NCBI GenBank assembly: GCA_938036435.1
Contig: CALHPU010000012.1
Location: 1-51,792, forward strand
Length of the DNA: 51,792 nucleotides
Reading direction: 5' to 3'
DNA from: an uncultured Pirellulaceae bacterium
Lineage (GTDB): Bacteria; Planctomycetota; Planctomycetia; Pirellulales; Pirellulaceae
Shown here: piece after piece, positions 38,264-47,983 of the stretch
Layout: each line of letters starts with the position of its first letter
Numbering within the stretch: position 1 is the stretch's first letter
The notes under the pieces: model-generated
Database searches by the model: none
What the model saw: only the letters and a program-made list of their open reading frames with translations
Told to the model about the DNA's origin: nothing
Made by a program: the position numbers and the translations under genes

Positions 38264-40792
38264 ATGAAATCAATCCTGATCCTTGTTGCATTGTTATCTC
38301 TCACAGCTTGTTCGAAAGTTTGGGCTCAGGAGAGATTGGCGGTAATGCCTAAGGAGCAGTCTGCTGTTTTCAAGAAGTATTGTTTCGAATGCCACGATTC
38401 AAGTACTCAGGAAGGCTCAGTCGATCTCGAGACGATCCCGACTGAAATCAGCAAGGACATCCAAACGGCCGAGCGATGGGCCAAAGTGCTCAATGTAATC
38501 AACTCGGGTGAAATGCCGCCGCAAGACAGCGAGCAAATTCCTGACAAGGAAAAGCTGGACTTTCTCGAAGAGCTTTCTGGCCAGATGGTGCTTGCCCGAA
38601 AAATCCTTAGCGACAGCGGTGGCAAGATCACGTTGCGTCGGCTGAATCGTCGCGAGTATCAAAACACGATTGACTCGTTGATCGGCGTACGCCCAGACAC
38701 CTCGAACCTTCCAGACGATCAGGCAAGTGCAGGATTTGACACCGAAGGGGCTTCCTTGTTTTTCTCCAGCAATCAGCTGGAGCTGTATCTTGATTCGGCG
38801 CGACGCTCGCTGGACTTCGCGCTTAATAGTTCTTCGAAAGTCAAGTCGTCAACCAAACGCGTAGAACCTGAAGAAACTTACACGCCACACTACACCGCGT
38901 ATTTGAAAGAGTTGAAAACCAGAATCTCCAATTCAAAAGCGTTTCTTGCTTCCCCTGATGATCCGCCGGAAGACCTTGGAATCCTGGACGCGTATCAAGC
39001 AAGAAAACAGATGCGTAATGCGAAGCATTGGGTGCCGCAACTTGAAGAGTATGTCGGTCGGCCGGAAACAAAAACTGGCGCGACGATGATCCTGACCATC
39101 AAGGAAGGCGGTATCACCAAGATAAAGTTGCCTGCCGTCGGAGCACATGCGTATGGGCGCTACAAAATTCGAGTGCGTGCTGCCGCGTACAAAGACGCAC
39201 CAGTTCGTTTTCAATATCTGGAGTTCACTTCCGGCACTCCGCGCGAACGACATCATATGGGTTGGCGGAAAGTCCATGGCACACTGGAAGAGCCGGAGGT
39301 TATTGAGTTCGAATTCGATCATCAACCCGGTGAAAAACAGGTCTACATGATTCATCAGCGCACGCATCAGGATCGGGGTGACAAAAATCTTTGGACTCTG
39401 CATCAACAAGAGAACGGTTTGGGCACACCGCCGGGCGTCTGGGTTGACTGGGCAGAGCTAATTGGCCCCCAGCCGTTTGCGCTTCGCCAACGCGACGAGA
39501 TCCTTTTCAAAAGACCCCGCGGGTGGAGCGAGAAGAAATATGTGACCGAAGTCATTCGACGATTCGCAACAAAATCATTTCGCGGCACAAAACCTGACGA
39601 AGGCTACCTTGAAAAATTGGTTGAGCGATTTCAGTTACTGCGTGGCGAGGGGAACGGCTTTCGAAAAGCAATCGTGGATCCGCTGGCAATCATTCTGTCA
39701 TCGCCGAACTTCCTTTACATGGTCGAATCGGATGGTGGAGAGGAATCGCTCACAGCACACGAACTGGCGAATCGGCTTTCGTATTTTCTCTGGAGCACGA
39801 CTCCAGATCAAGAGTTAGCCGAACTGGCCGAATCCGGAAAACTCAGCGATCCGGTAGTCCTTCGCCAACAGACCGACCGTATGATTGCCGACCCTAAGTT
39901 CGACCGTTTCATTCGTGGTTTCGTGCACCAGTGGCTGGAAATGGAGCGCGTCGACATGTTCCAATTCAGCGGCGCGCAATATCCAGAGTTCGACAACGCG
40001 GTTCGCGCTAACGCGCGCGAAGAACTTTTCTCGATGGTCCGGCTGTTGGTAAAGGACGAACTACCACTGAAAGATCTCTTGCACTGCAATTACGTTGTGA
40101 TTAATGACCTCTTGGCAGAATACTACGGGATTGAGAATGTCGAAGGTCACGAGTTTCGCAAGGTTGAAGTTGAGAGGGACTCCGTTCGAGGTGGCCTGCT
40201 GGGAACCTGTGCGGTTCACGTTATGGGTTCCGATGGGATTCGATCGTCGCCAGTGGAGCGTGGTGCTTGGGTGCTGCGACATTTGCTCAACAACCCACCA
40301 CCGCCGGCGCCGCCGAACGTACCTCAGTTGAGTCGCCTTGACGGTAAAACGTTGCCAGTGCGAAAGCTTCAACGGGCTCATCAAGAACAACCTCAGTGCG
40401 CCCAGTGCCATCAAAAGATCGACCCCATCGGATACGGATTGGAAAACTTCGACCCCACGGGCGCTTGGCGAGAAGTAGAGTCGGTTAGCTTTGGCAGAAG
40501 CTTCTTCGGCCGCAAGAAAGCGAAAGAGTTCGAAATTGATACGCGTGGAAAACTTCACAACGGCCGCACATTCTCGAACTTCACCGAGCTTCGAGATGCG
40601 ATCGCTGACCACGAGGAAGATTTTGCTCGTGGATTCGCTCAATCCTTAATCGCTTACGGACTTGGCCGGCCTTATGGATTTACCGATGAACCGCTATGCG
40701 ACCAAATGTTTAAGCAAGCAGCGAAGACACAGTACGGCGTCAACGAATTTATCCACGCGCTCATTCAATCCAAGACATTTACAACCAAATAG
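38264..40792 (+). CDS. Planctomycete cytochrome-type DUF1587/DUF1592/DUF1588/DUF1585 protein
   Basis: 842 residues from the ATG at 38264, the start of a signal peptide; the frame extends to 38198. LSLTAC near residue 16 could be a lipobox, or the SLTACSKVWAQ end a normal cleavage site. A cytochrome domain has CFECH at residues 40-44. DUF1587 follows (ITLRRLNRREYQNTIDSLIG), then a beta-rich insert (~250-420), DUF1595/DUF1592 (SLTAHELANRLSYFLWSTTP), DUF1588 with a second CAQCH (QCAQCHQKIDPIGYGLENFD) and DUF1585. Such proteins pair with DUF1552 proteins, as here with a 49-bp gap. Extracytoplasmic electron transfer is suggested by the heme motifs; the true role is unknown. Not cytosolic. Confidence 0.92.
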   Translation: MKSILILVALLSLTACSKVWAQERLAVMPKEQSAVFKKYCFECHDSSTQEGSVDLETIPTEISKDIQTAERWAKVLNVINSGEMPPQDSEQIPDKEKLDFLEELSGQMVLARKILSDSGGKITLRRLNRREYQNTIDSLIGVRPDTSNLPDDQASAGFDTEGASLFFSSNQLELYLDSARRSLDFALNSSSKVKSSTKRVEPEETYTPHYTAYLKELKTRISNSKAFLASPDDPPEDLGILDAYQARKQMRNAKHWVPQLEEYVGRPETKTGATMILTIKEGGITKIKLPAVGAHAYGRYKIRVRAAAYKDAPVRFQYLEFTSGTPRERHHMGWRKVHGTLEEPEVIEFEFDHQPGEKQVYMIHQRTHQDRGDKNLWTLHQQENGLGTPPGVWVDWAELIGPQPFALRQRDEILFKRPRGWSEKKYVTEVIRRFATKSFRGTKPDEGYLEKLVERFQLLRGEGNGFRKAIVDPLAIILSSPNFLYMVESDGGEESLTAHELANRLSYFLWSTTPDQELAELAESGKLSDPVVLRQQTDRMIADPKFDRFIRGFVHQWLEMERVDMFQFSGAQYPEFDNAVRANAREELFSMVRLLVKDELPLKDLLHCNYVVINDLLAEYYGIENVEGHEFRKVEVERDSVRGGLLGTCAVHVMGSDGIRSSPVERGAWVLRHLLNNPPPPAPPNVPQLSRLDGKTLPVRKLQRAHQEQPQCAQCHQKIDPIGYGLENFDPTGAWREVESVSFGRSFFGRKKAKEFEIDTRGKLHNGRTFSNFTELRDAIADHEEDFARGFAQSLIAYGLGRPYGFTDEPLCDQMFKQAAKTQYGVNEFIHALIQSKTFTTK

Positions 40793-40841
40793 TACTCTGC
40801 CGTTTACGCGTCAACAATTCACTTTCCATTGAAACACTAAC

Positions 40842-42140
40842 ATGAATAATTCACGGCGCACATTTTTATACAGCGTGACTTCAGCTGTCGCGTTGCCGTT
40901 TCTCCCATCGCTTGGTTTGGCGGCCCCTGCGAAGTACAGAATCGCAGCCCCATCTTCAACACCACCGAAGCGCATGGTTTTCTTAGGTATCGGTTTCGGT
41001 GTGACAGCGGACCGGTGGTATCCGGATGTCGATCTCGAAGGCGCGAAGTACGAGCTTCCGAAACTTCTAAAACCATTGTCGCGACACAAGGACGATATCA
41101 CCATCATCCAAAACCTCATGCATCAATACTCGGCAGACGGTCACGCCGGAAGTACGTTTTGGCTAACGGGTGCCAATCGATATGCGGTCGCAGGCCAAAG
41201 CTTTCACAACACAGTATCTGTCGATCAAGTTGCTGCCGAAATCCTTGGAACCGACACGCGGTTCACGTCAGTCCAATTGGCGGCCAGAGGGGCAAAAAAT
41301 GATGGACACGGTCCAGGCCTTTCGCTGGCGTGGAACCGATCTGGCAAACCCGTCGCCGGGCTCGACACCCCAGTGGCCGCATTTCACAGAATGTTCTCCA
41401 ACGATGCGACACCACTAGCGCAGCGTCAGAAGATTCTTAACGACCAACGGAGTGTTTTGGACACGGTCCTTTCAGACGCAAAAGCGATCAATCGGAAACT
41501 TAACAAGCCAGACGCTAATAAGCTTGACGAGTACTTCCAATCCGTTCGAGAGATTGAGATTCGTTTGGCGAAAGAAGAAAAATGGCTGGCGGTCGACAAA
41601 AAGAAACCAACGAAGCCGCTTTCTGAGCCGGGCGAACTCGAAGGGATTGAAGAGATTCGGATGATGTACGACCTAATGGTTGCCGCAATGCAAGTTGATG
41701 CGTCGCGCGTGTTTACCTACCGCATGCCTGCCAACAGTATGATCCAAAGCCTTGGCGCAACGATGAGTGCCCATACGATGAGCCATTATTCTGAGGGTGA
41801 ACGCCGAACTGTTTCGCAGAACCGTGACACCGCTCATGCAAAACTGCTGGCCGAGTTTTTTGACAAACTGAAAGCGTCAAAAGAGCCAGACGGCTCGAGC
41901 CTGTTTGATCATTGTTCGATCACGTTTGGCACGAATCTGAGTTCGGTTCACACATTGAAAAACTGCCCGACTTTGATCGCCGGTGGTGGATCAGGTTTTA
42001 AGCATGGCCGTCACTTGGTAATGGACAATCCGAAAACGCCGCTGTGCAACTTGTGGTTGAGCACGCTGCGAGGAAGTGGCATTGCAGCAGAATCCTTCGG
42101 CGATGCGACGGGAGTGATCCATGAACTGTTTGAAAACTGA
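40842..42140 (+). CDS. DUF1552 protein, Tat-exported
   Basis: 432 residues. The N-terminus carries a short twin-arginine signal (NNSRRTFLYSVTSAVALPFL, Arg5-Arg6). The body shows DUF1552 features: RMVFLGIGFGVTADRWYP, HKDDITIIQNLMHQYSADGH, GSTFWLTGA, VSVDQVAAEILG, and FDHCSITFGTNLSSVHTLKN near the end. DUF1552 is related to the DUF1501 fold and always or nearly always follows a DUF1592 gene (recalled). Function unknown. Its last 20 bp overlap the next gene in another frame, implying translational coupling to the lactonase-DUF1080 protein. Confidence 0.92.
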   Translation: MNNSRRTFLYSVTSAVALPFLPSLGLAAPAKYRIAAPSSTPPKRMVFLGIGFGVTADRWYPDVDLEGAKYELPKLLKPLSRHKDDITIIQNLMHQYSADGHAGSTFWLTGANRYAVAGQSFHNTVSVDQVAAEILGTDTRFTSVQLAARGAKNDGHGPGLSLAWNRSGKPVAGLDTPVAAFHRMFSNDATPLAQRQKILNDQRSVLDTVLSDAKAINRKLNKPDANKLDEYFQSVREIEIRLAKEEKWLAVDKKKPTKPLSEPGELEGIEEIRMMYDLMVAAMQVDASRVFTYRMPANSMIQSLGATMSAHTMSHYSEGERRTVSQNRDTAHAKLLAEFFDKLKASKEPDGSSLFDHCSITFGTNLSSVHTLKNCPTLIAGGGSGFKHGRHLVMDNPKTPLCNLWLSTLRGSGIAAESFGDATGVIHELFEN

Positions 42141-44187
42141 GCCGCTGGACGTTAGGGGGTTGGTTTACCAACGGTGTATCCGCTCGCTCGCCCTTGGGGC
42201 TTGTGTTGCGTGCATCACGTTCCTGCTGTGTCACTCGCTCGGTGCTCAAACCTCCGTCATCGTCTCGGTCAGCAACGAAAAGAAACTGGTCGTCTATTCG
42301 CTCGATGACTCCGGCACGCTGGGCATCGAATCCGAAACCCAAACTAGCGGCAAGCCGGGGTGCTCTACCGCCAGTCGCGATGGGAAGTTTCTATACGTAG
42401 CGATGAAAGCAACTAACTCGATCGCCGCGTATTCCTTCGATCACAAAATGGGCTTGAAGCTTTTGGGTGATTCCTACGTCGGAGCCGCTGCGTCCTACCT
42501 CACCATCGACGCAACCGGCGAGTATCTGTTTAGCTCGTACTACAAAGACGGAAAGATCGCACTTCATCGAATCAAAAACGATGGAACGCTTGGCGACAAA
42601 CCACTCGAGATGATCGAGACCGACGAAAAAGCTCACTGCATCGCGCTTGATCCATCAGGAAAATTTGTCTTTGTCCCTCACACTGGCCCTAACGCGATCT
42701 TTCAGTTTGTCTTTGAAGCGCAGTCGGGCAAAATCACGCCAAACGAAAAGCCGAAACTCGTTCGCGCGAAAGGCACCGGGCCGCGACATCTTTGTTTCCA
42801 TCCCGAATCGCATTTCGCCTACGGAAGTGACGAACAAGGCAGTAGCGTCACCGTTTATCGCATCGACCGGGACAACGGGACACTTTCTGTGTTACAGACG
42901 TTGTCCACGCTACCGGAGGGTTTTGAGGGAAAGAACTCAACCTCCGACATCGAAGTTCACCCGTCGAATAAGTTTGTATTCGTCGCCAACCGTGGCAGCG
43001 ACACGATCGCCAGCTTCACAATCGATGCGGAAACAGGATTGCTATCACTGCTAGAGCACTCGGAGACGGTTCCCTTTACTCGCTCGTTTAATATTTCAGC
43101 CGATGGTAAGTATCTTGTTGCCGCTGGCCAGAAATCGAACAAGATACGGATGTTTGCAATCAGAGGCGACGGAAAGACCGAACTGCTTTCGACGACAGAC
43201 ACGGGTGAAGCCCCTTGGTGGGTTCAGATCATTCAAAATAATTCAATCGAAACTGCCCGTTTTCAAGAGAGTGAGTTTATTGGCGATTGGTCGTTGAAAC
43301 TGGAATCAGGCACGCCGGCTTGGATGAGCGTTAAGCGGCTTGGCGACGATCCTGAAGTCACCTTGCGCTTGCACGTAGGCCCCGGCGGACCGCACAAAGA
43401 CGTCAAAGTCCAAGACGGGCGATTAACTTTTACACTGCGGCAAAAGAAAAAGAACAAAACTGTTAGAACGGCCGACATTGGAATCGTCGACGGCAAGCTG
43501 GAAGGCACTATCATGACAACATCGGCCGGCGGAGTTGTCAAACGGGACAGGCTGACGGGCAAGAAAATCCCATCGGTTCCTGCGACGCCTCCGGACCTTT
43601 CGAAAGTGACATTCGGCAAGCCAATCACACTGTTCAACGGGAAAGACCTGACGGGATGGCGGCCTCACGAAGCCGACAAAAAGATGGGTTGGAGCGTGAA
43701 AGATGGCTTGCTGGTTAATACAACTCCCAAAACTGATTTCAGCGCGACCGGTGCTTACGCCAACTTGGATACCGAAGGCATCTTTGAAGACTTTCGGTTG
43801 CACATCGAATTCTTGATCGAGAAAAATCGCAACAGCGGCATTTATTTGCGTGGCATGTACGAAGCACAGGTCGTCGATCGGGACAGTCGCATGCAAGGAC
43901 TGCAAGGCGTCGGAGCCATCTTCGGCAGAATCAAACCGACCAAGAACGCAAGCAAGCCCGGCGGGCAGTGGCAGACTTACGACCTGACCCTTGTCGACCG
44001 TCACATCACGGTCGTACTTAATGGCGAGAAAGTCATTGATAACCAGCCCGTGCATGGACCGACTGCCGGAGCCGTTTTCACCGACCCAACTCAGCCCGGA
44101 CCGATACATCTGCAAGGGGACCACACCAACGTCAAGTATCGCAACATTTATTTGGAACCGGTGACCACTGCTAATGTCAAAAATTGA
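42121..44187 (+). CDS. Lactonase beta-propeller fused to DUF1080 (3-keto-disaccharide hydrolase-like)
   Basis: 688 residues. Signal-type N-terminus to ~43 (LALGACVACITFLLCHSLGAQ). Residues ~45-370 are a seven-bladed lactonase/6-phosphogluconolactonase-like propeller: VSVSNEKKLVVYSLDDSGTL, KGTGPRHLCFHPESHFAYGS, SDIEVHPSNKFVFVANRGSD. After a ~110-residue beta-rich linker, residues ~500-685 are DUF1080 (ITLFNGKDLTGWRPH, then NSGIYLRGMYEAQVVD and GQWQTYDLTLVDRHI). The start lies within the DUF1552 gene. A role in opening sugar lactones formed from oxidised galactose or anhydro-galactose is plausible because of the locus, but this is inference. The fusion is uncommon in my experience. Confidence 0.88.
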   Translation: MNCLKTEPLDVRGLVYQRCIRSLALGACVACITFLLCHSLGAQTSVIVSVSNEKKLVVYSLDDSGTLGIESETQTSGKPGCSTASRDGKFLYVAMKATNSIAAYSFDHKMGLKLLGDSYVGAAASYLTIDATGEYLFSSYYKDGKIALHRIKNDGTLGDKPLEMIETDEKAHCIALDPSGKFVFVPHTGPNAIFQFVFEAQSGKITPNEKPKLVRAKGTGPRHLCFHPESHFAYGSDEQGSSVTVYRIDRDNGTLSVLQTLSTLPEGFEGKNSTSDIEVHPSNKFVFVANRGSDTIASFTIDAETGLLSLLEHSETVPFTRSFNISADGKYLVAAGQKSNKIRMFAIRGDGKTELLSTTDTGEAPWWVQIIQNNSIETARFQESEFIGDWSLKLESGTPAWMSVKRLGDDPEVTLRLHVGPGGPHKDVKVQDGRLTFTLRQKKKNKTVRTADIGIVDGKLEGTIMTTSAGGVVKRDRLTGKKIPSVPATPPDLSKVTFGKPITLFNGKDLTGWRPHEADKKMGWSVKDGLLVNTTPKTDFSATGAYANLDTEGIFEDFRLHIEFLIEKNRNSGIYLRGMYEAQVVDRDSRMQGLQGVGAIFGRIKPTKNASKPGGQWQTYDLTLVDRHITVVLNGEKVIDNQPVHGPTAGAVFTDPTQPGPIHLQGDHTNVKYRNIYLEPVTTANVKN

Positions 44188-44259
44188 ACAGCTGCGAATT
44201 AAAGTTGGCCTCTTCGCGGCACGGTAATCTTCGTTTCGCATTTGCAATCGTTAGAACGA

Positions 44260-44298
44260 GTTGCAACATCCCTTTTTTGAAGGACTCAATGTTGCGAC
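44260..44298. promoter_or_regulatory. Inverted repeat upstream of a sulfatase gene
   Basis: gttgcaacat at 44260-44269 is complementary at nine of ten positions to atgttgcgac at 44289-44298, with a 19-base spacer containing six T. It lies in the 201-bp gap between the lactonase fusion and the sulfatase, about 90 bp before the start codon. It may be an operator or a weak terminator-like structure. Confidence 0.3.
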
Positions 44299-44388
44299 CG
44301 ACCAGTGGGTGAAGCGATGTAGAAATAAACGAAATTCAAAAGCAAGAGCTTTTCCGAATAACAAACGCTAGAAAATGATTGGTGAAAA

Positions 44389-45930
44389 ATGAGAGACAGT
44401 TTTCTTCGTGCCGTCTGTTTGGCGACTGTCGTATTCCTATTAGGCTCAAATTGCCTGCCTGATTTGAATGCCGACGACAAGAGCCGCGCGGTCTCGAGCA
44501 AACCCAATATTGTTTTTATTCTGGTCGATGATTTGGGCTATGCCGACGTTGGGTTCAACGGTTCGACATTCTATGAGACGCCGAACATCGACCGTCTGGC
44601 CAACGATGGTCTCGTTTTCGATTACGCATATATGTACCCAACTTGTTCGCCATCGCGGGCTGCCCTGGCGACAGGGAAACAGTCGTTTCGCACAGGCGTG
44701 TATACTGTGCCAGTGCTTGAAAAAGGTGACGATCAAGAGAACATTTTCTCGCGCTGGACCGTTGGTGAAGAGCACACGATGTACAGCCAACTGCTCGCCG
44801 AAGCTGGATATCAGTCAATTCACATTGGCAAATGGCATTTAGTTGGCCCTGATCCACAGTATGAATTGTCCGCCGAATTTCCGCTCAAAAAGAAATTGAC
44901 TCAACCTGATCCATGGGACTATAGCTGGGCTCCGTTTCATAAAGCGGAAGCCTGCCGCAAGTACTATCCTGAAGGCCGAGGTTATCAGAAAAACGTGGCT
45001 GGCACTTATCGAGGAGACCCTGCACTGGAGGTCGGTGGCTACAAAGGGCCGACAGGTGGCTATTTTGCACCATTCAACAATCCCTTCATTGAGCAAAAAC
45101 CGGGCGATGAGTGGTTGACCGATCGTTTAACTAACGAGGCGATCGAATTCATAGGGCAGCACAAGGACGATCCGTTCTTTATCAATCTTCACTACTACAC
45201 CGTGCATCGACCGGTCCGCCCTCGGAGCCCACAGCTGTTTGAGAAGTACATGAACAAGCCCGGAGATCCGGTTTTGGGCCAAGGCGTTGCCAAGGGAAAA
45301 CGGAAAGAGTTGGAAGCTCAATACGCCACGATGATCGAGTCGTTGGATGATAACGTTGGTCGGATCGAGAAATTTCTCGTGGACAACAATCTGCGCGAGA
45401 ACACGCTGATAATTTTCACATCAGACAACGGGCAAAATAGTCGTGACAGCAACCTCCTGCGCGACCGCAAGGGTTACATTTACGAAGGAGGCGTCCGCGT
45501 GCCGGCGTTCTTCAATTGGCCCGGTAAAGTGAAGCCTCGCCGCACCAAAACACCACAGATGGTAATGGATTACTTCCCGACATTTATGGATCTCGCGGGA
45601 ATATCCTACGAGGGTCAGCTAGACGGTCAGTCGCTCATTCCGCTGTTTGAAAGTGAAGATCAATCATTAAAGGATCGCCCCCTATTCTGGCATTTGGCCA
45701 GTCAATACAAACACGGCACCTGTTCGGTGATACGCATGGGACATCACAAGTTGATTCAATTTCTAGCTGATGGCAAGTTGGAACTTTACGATCTCAAAGC
45801 AGACGCTGCGGAAGAGAATAATCTCGTCGACAGTCACCCTGAACTTTGCAATCAATTGCGGTTCGAACTTGTTCAATGGCGACGCGCAAATAATGTGCCC
45901 CTTCCGCCCAATGCAGTGATGAAAAACTGA
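44389..45930 (+). CDS. Secreted sulfatase (S1 arylsulfatase)
   Basis: 513 residues with a signal peptide (FLRAVCLATVVFLLGSNCL). Metal site FILVDDLGYADVGFNGSTFY; formylglycine motif Cys86 in CSPSRAALATGKQSF; then IHIGKWHLVG and, at the second metal site, IIFTSDNGQNSRDS with KGYIYEGGVRVP. It is a fourth independent sulfatase domain in the locus. A 201-bp gap with an inverted repeat separates it from the GH82-led genes on the same strand, so it may have its own promoter. Substrate position unknown; S1_16- or S1_19-like membership would need a database comparison. Confidence 0.9.
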   Translation: MRDSFLRAVCLATVVFLLGSNCLPDLNADDKSRAVSSKPNIVFILVDDLGYADVGFNGSTFYETPNIDRLANDGLVFDYAYMYPTCSPSRAALATGKQSFRTGVYTVPVLEKGDDQENIFSRWTVGEEHTMYSQLLAEAGYQSIHIGKWHLVGPDPQYELSAEFPLKKKLTQPDPWDYSWAPFHKAEACRKYYPEGRGYQKNVAGTYRGDPALEVGGYKGPTGGYFAPFNNPFIEQKPGDEWLTDRLTNEAIEFIGQHKDDPFFINLHYYTVHRPVRPRSPQLFEKYMNKPGDPVLGQGVAKGKRKELEAQYATMIESLDDNVGRIEKFLVDNNLRENTLIIFTSDNGQNSRDSNLLRDRKGYIYEGGVRVPAFFNWPGKVKPRRTKTPQMVMDYFPTFMDLAGISYEGQLDGQSLIPLFESEDQSLKDRPLFWHLASQYKHGTCSVIRMGHHKLIQFLADGKLELYDLKADAAEENNLVDSHPELCNQLRFELVQWRRANNVPLPPNAVMKN

Positions 45931-46022
45931 TTTAGCCAACACACCTGAAGAACCACCAATGGAGGCGAAATCGGATAAGAATTCAACGGGTTGTTTGCGA
46001 ACGTGTTTCTGGAAAATTGGGC

Positions 46023-46052
46023 AAAAAAAAGCCTCACCGAATCCGGAGAGGC
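46023..46052 (-). terminator. Rho-independent terminator after the dockerin-like gene
   Basis: On the minus strand gcctctccg, loop gatt, cggtgaggc (one T-T mismatch) is followed by eight T. It lies 34 bp past the stop codon of the dockerin-like protein gene at 46087. Confidence 0.78.
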
Positions 46053-46086
46053 GTATTTAGTACTGGAGCTGTTGCGCGACACTGCT

Positions 46087-46935
46087 TTATTGATTTTGTA
46101 GGATATCAATAAATGCTGGAATATCTGCGAAGTCGACAGCTAAGTCCTCATTGCAATCTGCTTCGGCTAGGAAAGAGCCGGTCTGCAAAACTGAAATGAA
46201 TGATGGAATATCTGAGAAGTCAACAGTTCCACTCATGTCGACATCTCCAAGGATCACAGTGCTAGTCGCTGTACTAATGAAATGATGCGTAAAATTCTCG
46301 GAGATAAACATTCGGCGTTGGTTTCTAGTGGCACCGTTATCTGGGGTGAGAAACGCCAAGTCGAGATTGTCTCCAACAGCGCAAGTTCCGAAGTCAAGAC
46401 TAACGGCGGCACCAAATTCAGCTGGGTTCGGAGGAAGGGCAAACGAATCGACCAGAACATCGTTTTTGTAAGCTTCGATACGGTTGCCGGCGTTCGCCTG
46501 AAGATTGATTCTTTCGGATTCGAATGTCACATCTCCGGCTTCACCGGGCTGAACCGTGTAACGAGCGATGGCATAGTGGTCGATGCCATCTCCACCGGCG
46601 ACACTCGCATCATAACCTCCGATAACTCGGAGGCTGACAAGGTTACCACCGGCTTGCAAGAAATTGACATTGTTTCCATTGCCTCCCGCAGTACCGACGG
46701 ACACTGCATCAGCCACTTCGTTGTAAGCAACGGCCGAAGTCCCAGGAATCGGCACGTAGTTCGCTCCATCTCCGATAGTGACGCCTGATGGATTCCAGAG
46801 GTAAGACCAACCAGTGTTGGCGGGTTGGGCGAAGTCGTTGTACAAATCGGCGATGACTGTTTGGGCGCTCACTGTTGATTGGGCGAAGAAGCCCGCGCCT
46901 GCAATCAGAGTGAGAGCAAAACAAAAATTCTTCAT
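46087..46935 (-). CDS. Secreted dockerin-like protein, unknown
   Basis: 282 residues. Signal peptide MKNFCFALTLIAGAGFFAQS...VSAQ, start supported by agagga upstream. Residues ~26-225 are a beta-rich module (VIADLYNDFAQPANTGWSYL, HYAIARYTVQPGEAGDVTFE, GNRIEAYKNDVLVDSFALPP) with no recognised catalytic residues. The tail is the dockerin-like pair (GDVDMSGTVDFSDIPSFISV, then NEDLAVDFADIPAFIDIL). It converges on the sulfatase gene and is divergent from the sigma-FecR pair. A binding or attachment role is inferred from the shared tail. Confidence 0.78.
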   Translation of the reverse strand: MKNFCFALTLIAGAGFFAQSTVSAQTVIADLYNDFAQPANTGWSYLWNPSGVTIGDGANYVPIPGTSAVAYNEVADAVSVGTAGGNGNNVNFLQAGGNLVSLRVIGGYDASVAGGDGIDHYAIARYTVQPGEAGDVTFESERINLQANAGNRIEAYKNDVLVDSFALPPNPAEFGAAVSLDFGTCAVGDNLDLAFLTPDNGATRNQRRMFISENFTHHFISTATSTVILGDVDMSGTVDFSDIPSFISVLQTGSFLAEADCNEDLAVDFADIPAFIDILQNQ

Positions 46936-47400
46936 TGGTCGTTTCCTCTTGTTATGTGGGAAGGGGCGCGACGATGCTGGCCCTGTTGGGACGCACCTTT
47001 CTTCCTTACTGGTCTACTGCCGGCAAAATCTACCTAGATTCATTCGGTATTTATCAATAAAGTCGGCTTAAGCCATTAGGCCCTTAAGCGGCCGTTGGGC
47101 CATTTCAGATTGCGAAAAGTGATCGTGGGGAACTGCTGCGTTTTCCAGCTGAATTCGTTCTAGTCTAAACAGTCGTGAGGGCGGTCGCTTTTTACCAATG
47201 CGGCTCAATCGGCCGTTATTATGTACCGGAGAGTTTAGCCGCATCGCCTGCTGCAATTTTTTGTGCTGGTGTTCGAACCAACTAAAATTCCAAGTTTGCT
47301 CGGTAAATGTGTGGCATTGGTGTGTATTAGAGGTGAGGGATCGCACCCTCCAAGGAATTACAAATAGGATAAACATCGGAAGCGGGTTGGAGGCACTCAG
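46936..47400. promoter_or_regulatory. Divergent intergenic region upstream of the second sigma factor
   Basis: 465 bp separating the dockerin-like gene (minus) from the sigma-factor gene (plus). It should contain both promoters. Only short, weak inverted repeats are seen; no gene. Confidence 0.4.
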
Positions 47401-47925
47401 ATGAAAAATCATGAACCTGCCAATCACGACGTATTTCTCAGTTATTTTACCAGCGATCGTCAGCGTCTGTACCGATTTATTTACTCACTTGCGCCCTGTG
47501 AGGCGGATGCCGAAGACATTTTCCAGCAAACGTCCATCGTACTTTGGAAGAAGTTTGACGACTTTGATCAGGAACGGGAGTTTTATCCTTGGGCGTGCCG
47601 CGTTGCTTTTCACTGCACCTTGAACTTCAAGCGGTCTGCGAAGCGGCGACGATTGATTCTAAACGACGAATTGATTGGGCTAATTGCTGACGAGCGAATT
47701 AAGACGTCCGCCCGTGATCGTTTCCGATATGACATGCTCAAAGAGTGCATTTCGTTGCTGTTGCCCAAGGATCAAGAACTTGTCTCCAACGTTTACCAAG
47801 ATGGGGTTTCCATCCAAGCTGTTGCCCAAAAAACAAACCGCGCCATCCAAACTATCTACAACCGTATGAGTCTAATCCGAAAACAGTTGCTCGATTGCGT
47901 CGATCGCAAAACGGCCGCCAGCTAA
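47401..47925 (+). CDS. ECF sigma factor, Rhodopirellula/Verrucomicrobium type
   Basis: 174 residues. Region 2: VFLSYFTSDRQRLYRFIYSL, EADAEDIFQQTSIVLWKKFD and FYPWACRVAFHCTLNFKRSA. Region 4 helix-turn-helix: VSIQAVAQKTNRAIQTIYNR, then MSLIRKQLLDCVDR. Same broad type as the sigma factor at 24117 but clearly diverged. It precedes a FecR-like protein by 58 bp, the second such pair at the other edge of the locus. It may control the GH82-led genes to its left or itself; direction and target are inference. Confidence 0.9.
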   Translation: MKNHEPANHDVFLSYFTSDRQRLYRFIYSLAPCEADAEDIFQQTSIVLWKKFDDFDQEREFYPWACRVAFHCTLNFKRSAKRRRLILNDELIGLIADERIKTSARDRFRYDMLKECISLLLPKDQELVSNVYQDGVSIQAVAQKTNRAIQTIYNRMSLIRKQLLDCVDRKTAAS

Positions 47926-47983
47926 CGAAAAAGTCTCACCGATAAACCTTCCTATTGCAAAGAATCATCAAAAGACATCAACC

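Noticed and set aside
43423..44247. 274-residue frame opposite the DUF1080 domain
   Set aside because: Antisense to a well-supported domain; composition is typical of a shadow frame and no motif is seen.
46936..47400. Weak inverted repeats such as ggccc/gggcc near 47080-47100 as a riboswitch or terminator
   Set aside because: Stems of five or six pairs without a T run or conserved core; expected by chance.
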